NCBI RefSeq assembly: GCF_002872475.1 | Contig: NZ_CP025682.1 | Location: forward strand, 2,108,001 to 2,172,000 | DNA: 64,000 nt | Source of the DNA: Pseudazoarcus pumilus | Lineage (GTDB): Bacteria > Pseudomonadota > Gammaproteobacteria > Burkholderiales > Rhodocyclaceae | Direction: 5' to 3' | Part shown: in pieces, positions 44,001 to 52,940 of the stretch | Numbering within the stretch: position 1 is the first letter of the stretch | How the letters are laid out: each line of letters starts with the position of its first letter | Position numbers and translations under genes: made by a program | The notes under the pieces: generated by a model | Databases searched by the model: none | Seen by the model: only the letters and a program-made list of their open reading frames with translations | What the model was told of the DNA's origin: nothing

Positions 44001-45872
44001 TCAAGGCTGCCGCTGTTTCGCCGCCGGCACCCACACCTCCACCGGTACCGCCAGCAGGTTCAGGCCCAGCGCGGTGTTTTCCAGCCCCTCGATGCGCTCG
44101 TCGACAAAGGCCAGGGTCTGGCGGCGGAACAGGAAGGTGTAGGGCTGGTCCTCGACCATCACGCGCTCGGCCTGCTGCCACAGGGCCATGCGGCGCGCCT
44201 CGTCGACCTCGGAGCGGGCGGCGTCGATCAGGCGATCGAGTTCGGCATTGCGGTAGCTGACGAAGTTGTCCCCGCCGTCGACGATCTGGCTCGAGTGAAA
44301 CATCTGGTAGATGTCGATTTCCACGCCCGAGGTCCAGCCCAGCGTGATCGCGTCGAAGTCCTTGCGGTCGATGTTCTCCAGCATCACCGACCATTCGGTC
44401 GGGCGCGGCTTCATGACGATGCCGGCGCGCGCGTAGATGTCGCGCAGGAAGAGCACCATGCGGCGCGTATCCTCGTTGTCCTGGAAATAGGTCAGCTCGA
44501 ACTCGAAGGGCGCTCCGGCCTCGTTCTCGAGCACGCCGTCGCCGTCGCGGTCCTTCCAGCCGGCCTCGGCGAGCAGCGCGCGCGCGCGCTCGAGGTCGTA
44601 AGGCGCCGGCGTGAGCAGCGGATCGTGCTGCTTGGAACGCGGCGAGAACGGGCTCACCGAGGGCTCCGCGTAGCCCTGCATGACTTCCTCGATGACGCGA
44701 TCGACGTCGGTCAGATGGGTCATGGCGCGGCGCACGCGCGCGTCGGCGAAGCGCGTCGGCTCGCCGCCGCGCGCCTGGTTCCAGGCGATGTAGCTGTAAC
44801 CCGCTGTGGGGCTCATGTACTCGAAGTGCTGCGTGCGCTCGCGCAATTGCCGGTCGTCGAGCAATTGCCGGTACTCGCGCGGGCGCGCGCCGTACAGATC
44901 GATGTCCTGGTTGCGGAAGGTCGTCAGGCGTGCGCTGTCGTTCTCGATGACGCGCCACACGATGCGGTCGAAGGAGCCGTCCACCGGCCCCCAGTAGCGC
45001 GGATTGCGCACCAGTTCCACACGTCCCAGATCCGGCGTCCAGGTCTCCGGGTCGGCCAGCCGGTAGGGCCCGGAACCGAGCAGCAGGCCGCGGCTCTCGT
45101 TGAAGGTGCGCGGATCGTCCAGAAAGCGGCGGTAGAAGTGCTCGGGCAGGATCGCCATGCCGCCGGCCAGCTGCAGGCTGTTGAAATAGGGCCCGGAGAA
45201 GACGAACTCGACCGTGCGCTCGTCCGTCGCGGTGACCCGTGCGATGCGCGACAGGTAGGCGCGCGCGCGCGGTGCGGCGATCGCCTCGTTCATGATGAAT
45301 TCGAAGGTGAAGGCCACGTCCTTCGCGGTCAGCGGCACGCCGTCCGAAAAACTCACGTCGCGACGCAGCCGGAAGGTGATGGTCAGGCCGTCGTCCGACA
45401 CCGTCCAGTCGCGCGCGATCAGCCCCTGCCATTCGAGCGTGTCCGGGTCGCGCGCGAGCAGCGACTCGAGCACGTAGTTCTGCACCTCGGCGGCGTAGGC
45501 ATCACTCGATACCAGCGGCGTGATGGTCTTGAGCCCGGTGCCGAAGGCCATGCGCAGCCAGTCGCCCTGGGCGTAGTCCGGGTCGGCGGCGGCGCGGCGC
45601 GCGCGCGCGAAGGCGTCCTCGTCCGGCGCGTCACCTGCCTCGGCCTGCGAGGCGCGCGTGGAAAAGTCCGCCGTGCGCAGCCGCTCCTCGAGCTCGCGCA
45701 GCAGGCCGCGCGTGCGGCGGATATCCTCGGCCTGTTCCTGCATCACGCGGCTCATCTCGCCCATGCGCTGCCACTGGCGGTCGACCTGCACCATGACCAG
45801 CACCACCAGCACCACCAGCACCGCAAACGCCACCCAGTACAGCCAGCGCCGCCCACCGCTTCCGTTCTTCAT
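44001..45872 (-). CDS. Peptide ABC transporter substrate-binding protein, membrane-anchored (YejA-like)
   Basis: Family 5 extracellular binding protein of 623 residues. An N-terminal helix (WLYWVAFAVLVVLVVLVMVQV) has no cleavage site, and a charged stretch that could form a coiled coil (about 30-75) links it to the binding domain. Family features are DWTVSDDGLTITFRLRRDVSFSDGVPLTAKDVAF and LLGSGPYRL. The EAGWKDRDGDGVLENE stretch is typical of YejA-like proteins. It starts the leftward operon with two permeases and an ATPase. Confidence 0.93.
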   Translation of the reverse strand: MKNGSGGRRWLYWVAFAVLVVLVVLVMVQVDRQWQRMGEMSRVMQEQAEDIRRTRGLLRELEERLRTADFSTRASQAEAGDAPDEDAFARARRAAADPDYAQGDWLRMAFGTGLKTITPLVSSDAYAAEVQNYVLESLLARDPDTLEWQGLIARDWTVSDDGLTITFRLRRDVSFSDGVPLTAKDVAFTFEFIMNEAIAAPRARAYLSRIARVTATDERTVEFVFSGPYFNSLQLAGGMAILPEHFYRRFLDDPRTFNESRGLLLGSGPYRLADPETWTPDLGRVELVRNPRYWGPVDGSFDRIVWRVIENDSARLTTFRNQDIDLYGARPREYRQLLDDRQLRERTQHFEYMSPTAGYSYIAWNQARGGEPTRFADARVRRAMTHLTDVDRVIEEVMQGYAEPSVSPFSPRSKQHDPLLTPAPYDLERARALLAEAGWKDRDGDGVLENEAGAPFEFELTYFQDNEDTRRMVLFLRDIYARAGIVMKPRPTEWSVMLENIDRKDFDAITLGWTSGVEIDIYQMFHSSQIVDGGDNFVSYRNAELDRLIDAARSEVDEARRMALWQQAERVMVEDQPYTFLFRRQTLAFVDERIEGLENTALGLNLLAVPVEVWVPAAKQRQP

Positions 45873-46009
45873 GCGCGTCCCATTGATCGCCCGAACCGAG
45901 TCTGGGACCGACTTTACCGCAAATCGTGCAACACCCTCTCACAGCACTTCTCGGTCGACTCGCGTACCATCTTCGCGAACCTCAAAACCCCCGTTCCGGA
46001 CATTCCGAC

Positions 46010-47206
46010 ATGCACCGCAAGACCCTGTTCGCCGCCGCCCTCGCCACCACGCTGCCACTGGCCGCCCACGCCGATCCGGCCTTCCGCCAATGTCTCGACA
46101 ATCTGCAGGAAGATGCACGCATCCAGAACGGCATCCGCGCCGAGACCTGGCAACGCCATACCGCCGGGCTCGAACCGGACATGGACGTGGTCGCCCTGCT
46201 CGACCGCCAGCCCGAGTTCACCACGCCGATCTGGGACTACATGGCCGGTCTTGTCGACGATGAGCGCGCCGAAGACGGTCGCGAACGACTCGCACAATGG
46301 CATGACACGCTGATGAGGATCGAGCGCGAATACGGCGTCGAGGCCGCCACGGTGGTCGCCATCTGGGGCGTGGAGAGCAACTACGGACAGGGTCTGGGCA
46401 AGCGCCGCGTGATCGACTCGCTCGCCACCCTGGCCTGCATCGGGCGCCGCCAGGGCTTCTTCCGGGGGGAACTGTTCCACGCCATGAGAATCGTGCAGGA
46501 CGGCCACATCGAGGCCGACGATCTGCGCGGATCCTGGGCCGGCGCCTTCGGCCAGACCCAGTTCATGCCCTCGACCTTCTCGCGCCTGGCAGTGGATTTC
46601 GACGGCGACGGCCGGAGCGACCTGATGGGCACCGTGCCCGACGCGCTCGCCTCCACCGCCAACTACCTGCAGCGCGCCGGCTGGCGCACCGGTGAAGCCT
46701 GGGGTTTCGAAGTGAAGCTGCCCGACGGCTTCGACGCCTCCGACGCCGGCCGCAGCGCCAAGCAGCCGATGTCCACCTGGAGCACCCGCGGCCTGCGCCG
46801 CGTCGACGGCTCGGCCCTGCCCGCAGGCGACGCCCCGGCCGGCCTGCTGCTGCCGGCAGGCGCCGACGGCCCGGCCTTCCTGGTGATGAAGAACTTCGAC
46901 GCGCTGTTCTCGTACAACGCCGCCGAGAGCTACGCGCTGGCCATCGCGCACCTGGCCGACCGCATCCGCGGCGCCGGCGAATTCGTCACGCCCTGGCCCA
47001 CCGACGACCCCGGCCTGTCGCGCGCCGAACGGCGCGAGGTGCAGGAACTGCTGATCGCGCGCGGCCACGACATCGGCGGCGTCGACGGCATGATCGGCAC
47101 CAACACCCGCCGCGTGATCCGCGAAATCCAGCCCGAACTCGGCCTGGAACCCGACGGCCGCGCCGGCAGGAAATTACTGGAAGCCTTGAGAAAGCCCCGA
47201 CCGTAG
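46010..47206 (+). CDS. MltB-type lytic murein transglycosylase with peptidoglycan-binding domain
   Basis: Cleaves the MurNAc-GlcNAc bond in peptidoglycan with formation of anhydro-MurNAc. The 398-residue protein has a signal peptide (HRKTLFAAALATTLPLAAHA), a catalytic SLT-fold domain with Glu122 in IWGVESNYG, GAFGQTQFMPSTF, and a PG_binding_1 domain at about 335-395 (LIARGHDIGGVDGMIGTNTR). There is no lipobox, so it is soluble in the periplasm. The stop codon (47204-47206) is inside a palindromic repeat. Confidence 0.94.
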   Translation: MHRKTLFAAALATTLPLAAHADPAFRQCLDNLQEDARIQNGIRAETWQRHTAGLEPDMDVVALLDRQPEFTTPIWDYMAGLVDDERAEDGRERLAQWHDTLMRIEREYGVEAATVVAIWGVESNYGQGLGKRRVIDSLATLACIGRRQGFFRGELFHAMRIVQDGHIEADDLRGSWAGAFGQTQFMPSTFSRLAVDFDGDGRSDLMGTVPDALASTANYLQRAGWRTGEAWGFEVKLPDGFDASDAGRSAKQPMSTWSTRGLRRVDGSALPAGDAPAGLLLPAGADGPAFLVMKNFDALFSYNAAESYALAIAHLADRIRGAGEFVTPWPTDDPGLSRAERREVQELLIARGHDIGGVDGMIGTNTRRVIREIQPELGLEPDGRAGRKLLEALRKPRP

Positions 47207-47287
47207 GTCGGTGCGAGCGCAGCGAGGGCCGACGCCGCCGTCGCGATGCGGGGATGTCGCACTCGCCTGCGGCTCGACGCGACCTAC
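47203..47287. repeat. Dispersed palindromic repeat, copy 2 (REP-like)
   Basis: The ends GTAGGTCG (47203-47210) and GCGACCTAC (47279-47287) and the inner CTCGCCTGCGGCTCGACGC match, in reverse orientation, the element at 16811-16847. The inner part also contains GCGAGCGCAGCGAGGGCC. It lies between convergent murein genes and overlaps the last codons of mltB. Confidence 0.75.
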
Positions 47288-47315
47288 CCACCCTGCACCG
47301 CACACACGCAAAAGC

Positions 47316-48029
47316 TCAGCCCTCGCGGCCCTTGCCGAGCATGGCGGCGACACGCGACGGGTCGCAGTTCAGATAGGCCGAGGACTGCAGCCAGTCCTGG
47401 TCGGGGTAATAGGCGAAGACGAACTGCCCGCCCTTGAGCGCGTCGACCACGGTCGCGGCGATTTCCGGGCGCACTGCGGGGCATCCCTGGCTGCGGCCGA
47501 TGCGACCCTGCACCGGAATCCACGACGGATCGACGTAGTCTGCGCCATGGATGACGATGGCGCGCTCGCGTGCGCGGTCGTTCACGCCCGGCTCCAGCCC
47601 GTCCATGCGCAGCGAGTAGCCATGCTTGCCGTGATAGCTCTCGGCCGCGCGAAACAGGCCGAGGCTCGACTGGTGGCTGCCGACGATGTTGGAGAAAGCC
47701 GTGGCGAGGTTTTCGCCCGTGCGATTGCCATGAGCGACATAGTCGGCCAGCACCAGCGCGCGCTTGTTCAGGTCGAAGATCCACAGCCGGCGCTCGGACG
47801 AGGGCAGCGAGAAGTCGATGACGGCGAGGCGCTCGGCCCCCTGCGCGCCGTGACGAATTGCGCACTGCATCGCCGACACGCCATGACGCAGGACGCTGAT
47901 GTCGAGATCCGGGGCACGTGCGGACAACTCTGCGACGAGCCGATCCGCGAACGGCGAGGCCACTGCGCAGGTCGAAAAAACAACAAAGGCTCCCGCCGCC
48001 AGCAACTGCCGGCCGATTCGTTTCAGCAT
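47316..48029 (-). CDS. Murein L,D-transpeptidase catalytic-domain protein (YkuD_2 type)
   Basis: Periplasmic protein of 237 residues. Signal peptide MLKRIGRQLLAAGAFVVFSTCAVA, then the YkuD_2 block: WIFDLNKRALVLADYVAHG, FSNIVGSHQSSLGLF, IVIHGADYVDPSWI and RSQGCPAV with the catalytic Cys. Relatives have been proposed to act in peptidoglycan cross-linking or cleavage. It is divergent from the YcbB-like gene with 140 bases in between. Confidence 0.88.
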   Translation of the reverse strand: MLKRIGRQLLAAGAFVVFSTCAVASPFADRLVAELSARAPDLDISVLRHGVSAMQCAIRHGAQGAERLAVIDFSLPSSERRLWIFDLNKRALVLADYVAHGNRTGENLATAFSNIVGSHQSSLGLFRAAESYHGKHGYSLRMDGLEPGVNDRARERAIVIHGADYVDPSWIPVQGRIGRSQGCPAVRPEIAATVVDALKGGQFVFAYYPDQDWLQSSAYLNCDPSRVAAMLGKGREG

Positions 48030-48169
48030 GCGTCTAGACTCTCCCTGAGCGTGTGCAGTACGACGCGTCCGACGCGGTCCGGCGGCACGGTTTCCGCCCG
48101 ACGACCGCGATGCCGGGCATCGCTGCCGCCGGCGAGTATATCAGCGCCCACTTGTAGACGAGTTTCAGA

Positions 48170-49681
48170 ATGTTGCGCTCCGCGTTGGTGTTTCTCTTCA
48201 CCGTCTCGTTGACCGCAGCCGCGGCGGACGACGGACGAGTGGCCCGTTTTCTCGCGGCCGCCGACCAGACGCCGCTGTGGACAAGCGCCCGGCTCGAGTC
48301 GCTCGCGACGGCGATCGCGGATCTGGCCGACGACGGCCTGGACCCGGCCGGGTACGGTCTCGACGCGATCCGCCGCCTTGTCGTTACGCCACCCGCGTCC
48401 CCGGCCGAACGTGCCTGCGCCGAAACGCTGGCGACGCGCGCATGGCTGGCCGCGCTTGATGACCTCGCGCGCGGCCAGCTCGCGCCGCAGGATGCCGACC
48501 CGATGTGGCGGATCGACGGCGCCCCGCTTCCGGCGACGGTCGAGACACTCGTCGAGACCGCACTTGCCGGACTCGACAACCCGCTCGCTGCGCTCGATGC
48601 CACGCGACCGGCGCATCCCGCCTACCACGCGCTGCGCGAGGCTCATGCCTGGCTGCGCGACATCGCACATGCCGAACCGGCCGTCCTGGCGGCCGGGTCG
48701 AGCTTGCGCGCCGGCGACACCCACGCGCGCGTCGCAGTCGTGCGCGCGCGTCTGGCCTGGCTCGGCTACGCGTCGGGCGATATCCTCAACGACTACATGG
48801 ACGCTTCACTGGAGGCGACGGTGCGTGCCTTCCAGCGCGATCACGCGCTGGAGACCGACGGCGTGGTCGGTCCGCGCACGCGAGCCGCCCTCAACCTCGA
48901 CGCCGACCAGCGTCTGGCACGCGTGCGCGCCAACCTGGAACGCTGGCGACAACTGGCTGCCGATCTGCGCGACCCGCAAGTGCGCGTCGACACCGGTGCG
49001 GCCACGGTCACCCTGGTGCGCGACGGCCGGATCACCTGGTTCTCGCGCGTGCAGGTCGGCCGTCGCGACCGCCCCACCCCGCTGCTGCGCTCGAGCATCA
49101 CGCGCCTGAGCTTCAACCCGCCGTGGTATGTGCCGCCGACGATCCTGCGCCAGGACAAGCTGCCCGAGATCCGCGACAACCCCGACGCCCTGGAACAGGG
49201 CCGGTTGCGCGTATTCGACATGGACGGCACCGAGCTCGACCCGGCCACCGTCGACTGGAACGAGCCCGGTGCCATCCGCCTGCGCCAGGACCCGGGGCCG
49301 CACAACGCGCTCGGGCAGGTCGCGATCCGCTTTCCGAATCCGTACGCGGTGTACCTGCACGACACCCCCAGCCAGCAATTGTTCTCGAGCTGGCAGCGCA
49401 ACTTCAGTTCGGGCTGTGTGCGGGTCGAGGGCGCAGTGGATCTGGCCGAGGCGCTGCTCGGTAGCGACCGCGGGTCGGAGCAGGTCACCGCCTGGCTGGC
49501 GGACACACGCACACGCGAGGTCAGTCTGTCCGAACCGGTGTCCATCCTCGTCACCTACTTCGGCGCGGGCGTCGAAGACGGTCGCCTGCAGTTGCGCCCG
49601 GATGTGTATGGCCACGACGCACGGCTGGCTGCAGCCCTCGCGCAGCGCCGCACGGAACCGCAGCCCGCCTGCCTGCCTTAA
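48170..49681 (+). CDS. L,D-transpeptidase, YcbB/LdtD-like
   Basis: Makes 3-3 cross-links in peptidoglycan and can confer beta-lactam tolerance. The 503-residue precursor has a short signal peptide (RSALVFLFTVSLTAAAA), an N-terminal scaffold domain, a PG_binding_1 domain (about 185-245, AVVRARLAWLGYASGD ... DGVVGPRTRAAL) and the YkuD catalytic domain (YAVYLHDTP and FSSGCVRVEG, Cys about 416). NPPWYVPPTILRQD is the usual YcbB block. It is divergent from the YkuD_2 gene. Confidence 0.92.
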   Translation: MLRSALVFLFTVSLTAAAADDGRVARFLAAADQTPLWTSARLESLATAIADLADDGLDPAGYGLDAIRRLVVTPPASPAERACAETLATRAWLAALDDLARGQLAPQDADPMWRIDGAPLPATVETLVETALAGLDNPLAALDATRPAHPAYHALREAHAWLRDIAHAEPAVLAAGSSLRAGDTHARVAVVRARLAWLGYASGDILNDYMDASLEATVRAFQRDHALETDGVVGPRTRAALNLDADQRLARVRANLERWRQLAADLRDPQVRVDTGAATVTLVRDGRITWFSRVQVGRRDRPTPLLRSSITRLSFNPPWYVPPTILRQDKLPEIRDNPDALEQGRLRVFDMDGTELDPATVDWNEPGAIRLRQDPGPHNALGQVAIRFPNPYAVYLHDTPSQQLFSSWQRNFSSGCVRVEGAVDLAEALLGSDRGSEQVTAWLADTRTREVSLSEPVSILVTYFGAGVEDGRLQLRPDVYGHDARLAAALAQRRTEPQPACLP

Positions 49682-49780
49682 CCTCCCTGTCACCGGCCTG
49701 CAATCGCCCCGTCACATCCATCGGATGAAATGCAGAGTTTGCGGTGCGCGTGCACCGTAACGCTCTCGGGGAGTTCGGCC

Positions 49781-50857
49781 GTGTCAGTGGCCTCGCTGCA
49801 TATCATCGCCAGCCGTCAGATGGGCGGCGCGGAACGCTGGTTCGCGCGTTTCCTGCACGCGATGCAGCGCGCCGGCGAACCAGTCTCTGCGCTGGTACGG
49901 CGTGACAGCGAGCTGGCCCGCCACCACCTCGACGGCATCGCCCACGCGCAAGCGCCGATGCGCACCGTCTGGGACCCGCTGTCCAGGCACGAAGTCAGCC
50001 GGTACGCGCGCCTCAGCGGCGCACAGGTAGTGCAGACCTACATGAGCCGCGCCACCCGCCTGACGCGACTCGCGCGCGACAGCGCCCAGGTGCATGTGGC
50101 GCGTCTGGGCGGCTACTACGGCGTGCATGGCTTCGTACACGCAGATGCATGGGTCGGCAACACCCGCGGACTGTGTGACTGGATGGTACGCAATGGCCTG
50201 CCGGCCGAACGCGTCTTCCACATCGGCAACTTCGTCGAAACGGCACGACCAGCCGATGCGGCAGCGGTGAGCGCACTGCGCGGCGCGCACGGCATCGCAG
50301 CCGACGACTGGCTGATCGTGCACGCCGCGCGCATGGTCGCGGTCAAGGATCACGCCAACCTGCTCAACGCCTTCGCCCGTCTGCCAGCGGAAGTCGCCGG
50401 ACGTCGCCCGCGGCTGGCGCTGCTCGGCGACGGTCCGCTGCGCCCGGCACTCGTCGCCCGCGCCGCGGCGTTGGGCATTGCCTCACGCATCGTGTGGGTC
50501 GGCTGGCAGCACGACCCGGGGCCCTGGTTCCACGCCGCCGACCTGATGGTGTTTCCGTCGCGCGACGAGGAGACGCTGGGCAACGTACTGCTCGAGGCCT
50601 GGAGTCATCGTCGTCCGATCGTCGCCACCGCGTTTCGCGGAGCGCGCGAACTCGCGCGCCACGGCGAGGACGCGCTGATCGTGCCGTGCGGCGATGCCGC
50701 CGCCCTGGCGCACGCCATCGTCGAACTGCTGGGTGATTCCGGTCTGGCCACGCGCCTGATCGCCAGCGGCGCCTCGCGCGTGGCCGACGAGTTCTCCGAG
50801 GCGATCATCATCGATCGCTATCGCGACCTCTACGCCCGGCTCACGGGCAGCGGCTGA
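49781..50857 (+). CDS. Glycosyltransferase family 4-like protein
   Basis: A 358-residue GT-B fold transferase. The N part has the acceptor-side SRQMGGAERWFARFL; the C part has VHAARMVAVKDHANLLNAFARLP, RLALLGDGPL, WVGWQHDPGPWFHAADLMVFPSRDEETLGNVLLEAWSHRRPIVATAF with the donor-binding Glu pair. The last stretch is typical of sugar-nucleotide binding. A GTG at 49781 with GGGGAG upstream is taken as the start. A polysaccharide deacetylase gene follows by 10 bases, so both may act on cell-surface glycan. Confidence 0.88.
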   Translation: MSVASLHIIASRQMGGAERWFARFLHAMQRAGEPVSALVRRDSELARHHLDGIAHAQAPMRTVWDPLSRHEVSRYARLSGAQVVQTYMSRATRLTRLARDSAQVHVARLGGYYGVHGFVHADAWVGNTRGLCDWMVRNGLPAERVFHIGNFVETARPADAAAVSALRGAHGIAADDWLIVHAARMVAVKDHANLLNAFARLPAEVAGRRPRLALLGDGPLRPALVARAAALGIASRIVWVGWQHDPGPWFHAADLMVFPSRDEETLGNVLLEAWSHRRPIVATAFRGARELARHGEDALIVPCGDAAALAHAIVELLGDSGLATRLIASGASRVADEFSEAIIIDRYRDLYARLTGSG

Positions 50858-50867
50858 GGAGCCGACC

Positions 50868-51695
50868 ATGCGCGACATCATCAACATTCTCATGTATCAC
50901 CAGATCGGCGACTTTCCGCGACTGCCCGGCGCGATGCGCTCGCACCGTTCGACCTATTGCCGCACCGAGCGTTTCGCCGCACAGATGGCCTTCCTCGCCG
51001 CCAGCGGCTATCACGTGCTGTCCATCGACGAGGTGCACGCCTGCGTGCGCGGTGTCGCGGCGGTGCCGCCACGCGCGGTCGCACTGACCTTCGACGACGC
51101 CTACGCAGGGTTCGCCGAACATGCCTGGCCGGTATTGCAACGCTACGGCTTTCCCGCCACCGTGTATGCCATCGCCGGTCTGCTCGGGCAGCGCTCATCG
51201 TGGTTCGCCCATGACGGCCGCCCGACACCACGGCTGATGAGCGCCGCCGAGTTGCGCACGCTCGCGGCACAGGGCTGCACGATCGGCGCGCACTCACTGG
51301 GACACACGCGCCTGGCCGGCCTCGACGCGGCACGCCTGCGCGACGAAGTGAGCGGCTGTCGCGAACGGCTGGAAGATGTGCTGGGCGCACCGGTGCGCCA
51401 CTTCTGCTACCCGTTCGGCAGCCACGACCGGGCTGCGCTGGAGGCCGTGGCCGAGGCCGGCTATGCCACCGCCACGACCTGCGCACGTGCGCCGGCCGTG
51501 CCCGGCGACGACCCGCTGGCGCTGCCACGCAAGGCCATCTCACACGGTGACAACCTCGTCGGGCTGTGGTGGAAGCTGCACCTCAAGCATGACCCCAAGT
51601 GCGTGCGCCTGCGCCGTACGCAGATCGCGCCCTTGGCTGGCGACCCACGCTCGGCGGACGACAGGTCCGCAGGCTCGACAACGGATCGTTCTTGA
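50868..51695 (+). CDS. Polysaccharide deacetylase (NodB-like, CE4)
   Basis: Metal-dependent N- or O-deacetylase of 275 residues. ILMYHQIG starts the domain; TFDD (74-77) supplies the first metal Asp, GAHSLGHTRL the two metal histidines, CYPFGSHD the next motif. No signal peptide, so it may act on lipid-linked sugars in the cytosol. GAGGAG before the ATG is strong. It is coupled to the glycosyltransferase gene. Confidence 0.9.
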   Translation: MRDIINILMYHQIGDFPRLPGAMRSHRSTYCRTERFAAQMAFLAASGYHVLSIDEVHACVRGVAAVPPRAVALTFDDAYAGFAEHAWPVLQRYGFPATVYAIAGLLGQRSSWFAHDGRPTPRLMSAAELRTLAAQGCTIGAHSLGHTRLAGLDAARLRDEVSGCRERLEDVLGAPVRHFCYPFGSHDRAALEAVAEAGYATATTCARAPAVPGDDPLALPRKAISHGDNLVGLWWKLHLKHDPKCVRLRRTQIAPLAGDPRSADDRSAGSTTDRS

Positions 51696-51852
51696 TGCGG
51701 GCTCCGCCCCGGGCGGCTGCGGGCGAACGGCGGCGACCGGCCGGGAACTTCCCCGCCGGCTCCGGTCACAACCGGACACCTTCGCGCGATTGACCTCGCG
51801 CGAAGCGTCGTTCAGCATGGACCATCCACATTGCAACGCTGCAGGAGTTTCG

Positions 51853-52197
51853 ATGTCCTTCGATCCCGGCCCCTACCGTCGCCAAGCCGGCACGCCCGGT
51901 GTCAAACCGCCCGGCCTGCTCGCCAAGGCGTTCGCAGTCGTCGCCGCGGTGACGATCGCGATCGTCGCGCTGATGTTCTCGGTGGTGGTCTTCGCGATCG
52001 CGCTCGCCGTAGGGGTCATCGTCTGGGGCTGGCTGTGGTGGAAGATGCGCGCGCTCAGGAAGCAGATGGAAAGCGATCCGCAGTTCCAGGAAATGCGCCG
52101 CCGCGCTCAGGGCCGCTCCAGTGAAACCGGTGCAAGCGGGGACGTCATCGAAGGCGTCGTGATCCGCGAGGTCGACGAGGATTCCGACCGGCGCTAA
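51853..52197 (+). CDS. Small membrane protein, two helices and charged tail
   Basis: A 114-residue protein with a hydrophobic stretch (about residues 24-66) that can form two helices, followed by KMRALRKQMESDPQFQEMRRRAQGR and an acidic tail with DVIEGVVIREVDEDSDRR. The pattern resembles small conserved proteobacterial membrane proteins, with no known role. GCAGGAG precedes the ATG. The stop overlaps the convergent PIG-L stop by four bases. Confidence 0.7.
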   Translation: MSFDPGPYRRQAGTPGVKPPGLLAKAFAVVAAVTIAIVALMFSVVVFAIALAVGVIVWGWLWWKMRALRKQMESDPQFQEMRRRAQGRSSETGASGDVIEGVVIREVDEDSDRR

Positions 52198-52940
52198 AGG
52201 CGCATTCCGTCGCCACCCGTTCCGAATCGCACCACCTCGAACGCCTCCGCCCATTCACCCGACCAGCCCGCTGCGTCCGCGCTGGCGCGGTTGACGGCGA
52301 GCACGCGCTCGTCGAAGCCGTGACCGCGGGTGGCGAGATTGCGCGCGTGCTGGGAAGCATGCAGGCGCAGCAGGCCGGCCTTCCACGCGGCCTCCTCGGC
52401 ACCGAAGCGCGCGAACACGTCCTCGCGCATGGCGCGCGTCTTGGCGTCGCGGTTGAGCCAGGCCTCGACGGCGAGACCGTCTTCGCGCGCGATCGTGCGG
52501 AACAGTTCCCAGGTGCGACGATGGGCGAGGTTGGCGTCGTCGCCGTGCGGCATGAATACCCGTGTCGGCTGCGCCGTGCGCAGGAAGGCCCGCACGCGGG
52601 CGAGGCTCGCAGAGTCGACCGCGAAGGCGTCACCGCCCGCGCCGTCGAGACGCAGGAAGTGCAGGTCGTCCGGCGGCAGGCCGAAAACGTGGCAGCTTGA
52701 GCGCTGCTCCGCTTCGCGCAGCGCGGTCTTGTCGGCGATGCTGCGTGCACCGCGGTAGCCGTCCTCGACGCCGGAGGCGCCGCTGGTCAGCACGGCGAGG
52801 CGAATGCGCCAGCCGCGGCGCGCGAAATGGCGCATCGTCACCGCGATCGCGTCGAAGTCGTCCGGGTGAGGTGCGAGCACCGCCAGATGACCGCAGCCGG
52901 GAAGATCCAGTTCGGTGAGCTCGCGGGGCGCGGGCCTCAT
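52194..52940 (-). CDS. PIG-L/LmbE family deacetylase
   Basis: Zinc-dependent de-N-acetylase of GlcNAc-type sugars, 248 residues. The motif PHPDD (His25, Asp27, Asp28) binds zinc; the later PHGDDANLAHRRTWELF supplies the third ligand. The start overlaps the stop of the upstream unknown gene (ATGA). It is the last gene of a leftward run that starts with the Sia module, so it may share its transcript. Confidence 0.88.
   Translation of the reverse strand: MRPAPRELTELDLPGCGHLAVLAPHPDDFDAIAVTMRHFARRGWRIRLAVLTSGASGVEDGYRGARSIADKTALREAEQRSSCHVFGLPPDDLHFLRLDGAGGDAFAVDSASLARVRAFLRTAQPTRVFMPHGDDANLAHRRTWELFRTIAREDGLAVEAWLNRDAKTRAMREDVFARFGAEEAAWKAGLLRLHASQHARNLATRGHGFDERVLAVNRASADAAGWSGEWAEAFEVVRFGTGGDGMRL

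Noticed and set aside
42467-44260. 597-codon ORF opposite the two permeases
   Set aside because: Gln/His/Arg-rich shadow of the permease genes.
43992-46313. 773-codon plus-strand ORF opposite the binding protein gene
   Set aside because: It overlaps the YejA-like gene on the other strand and the start of mltB in another frame; no domain or ribosome site.
47203-47287. Short mobile element with inverted ends
   Set aside because: At 85 bases, with no target-site duplication visible, it fits a REP-like repeat better than an insertion sequence or MITE.
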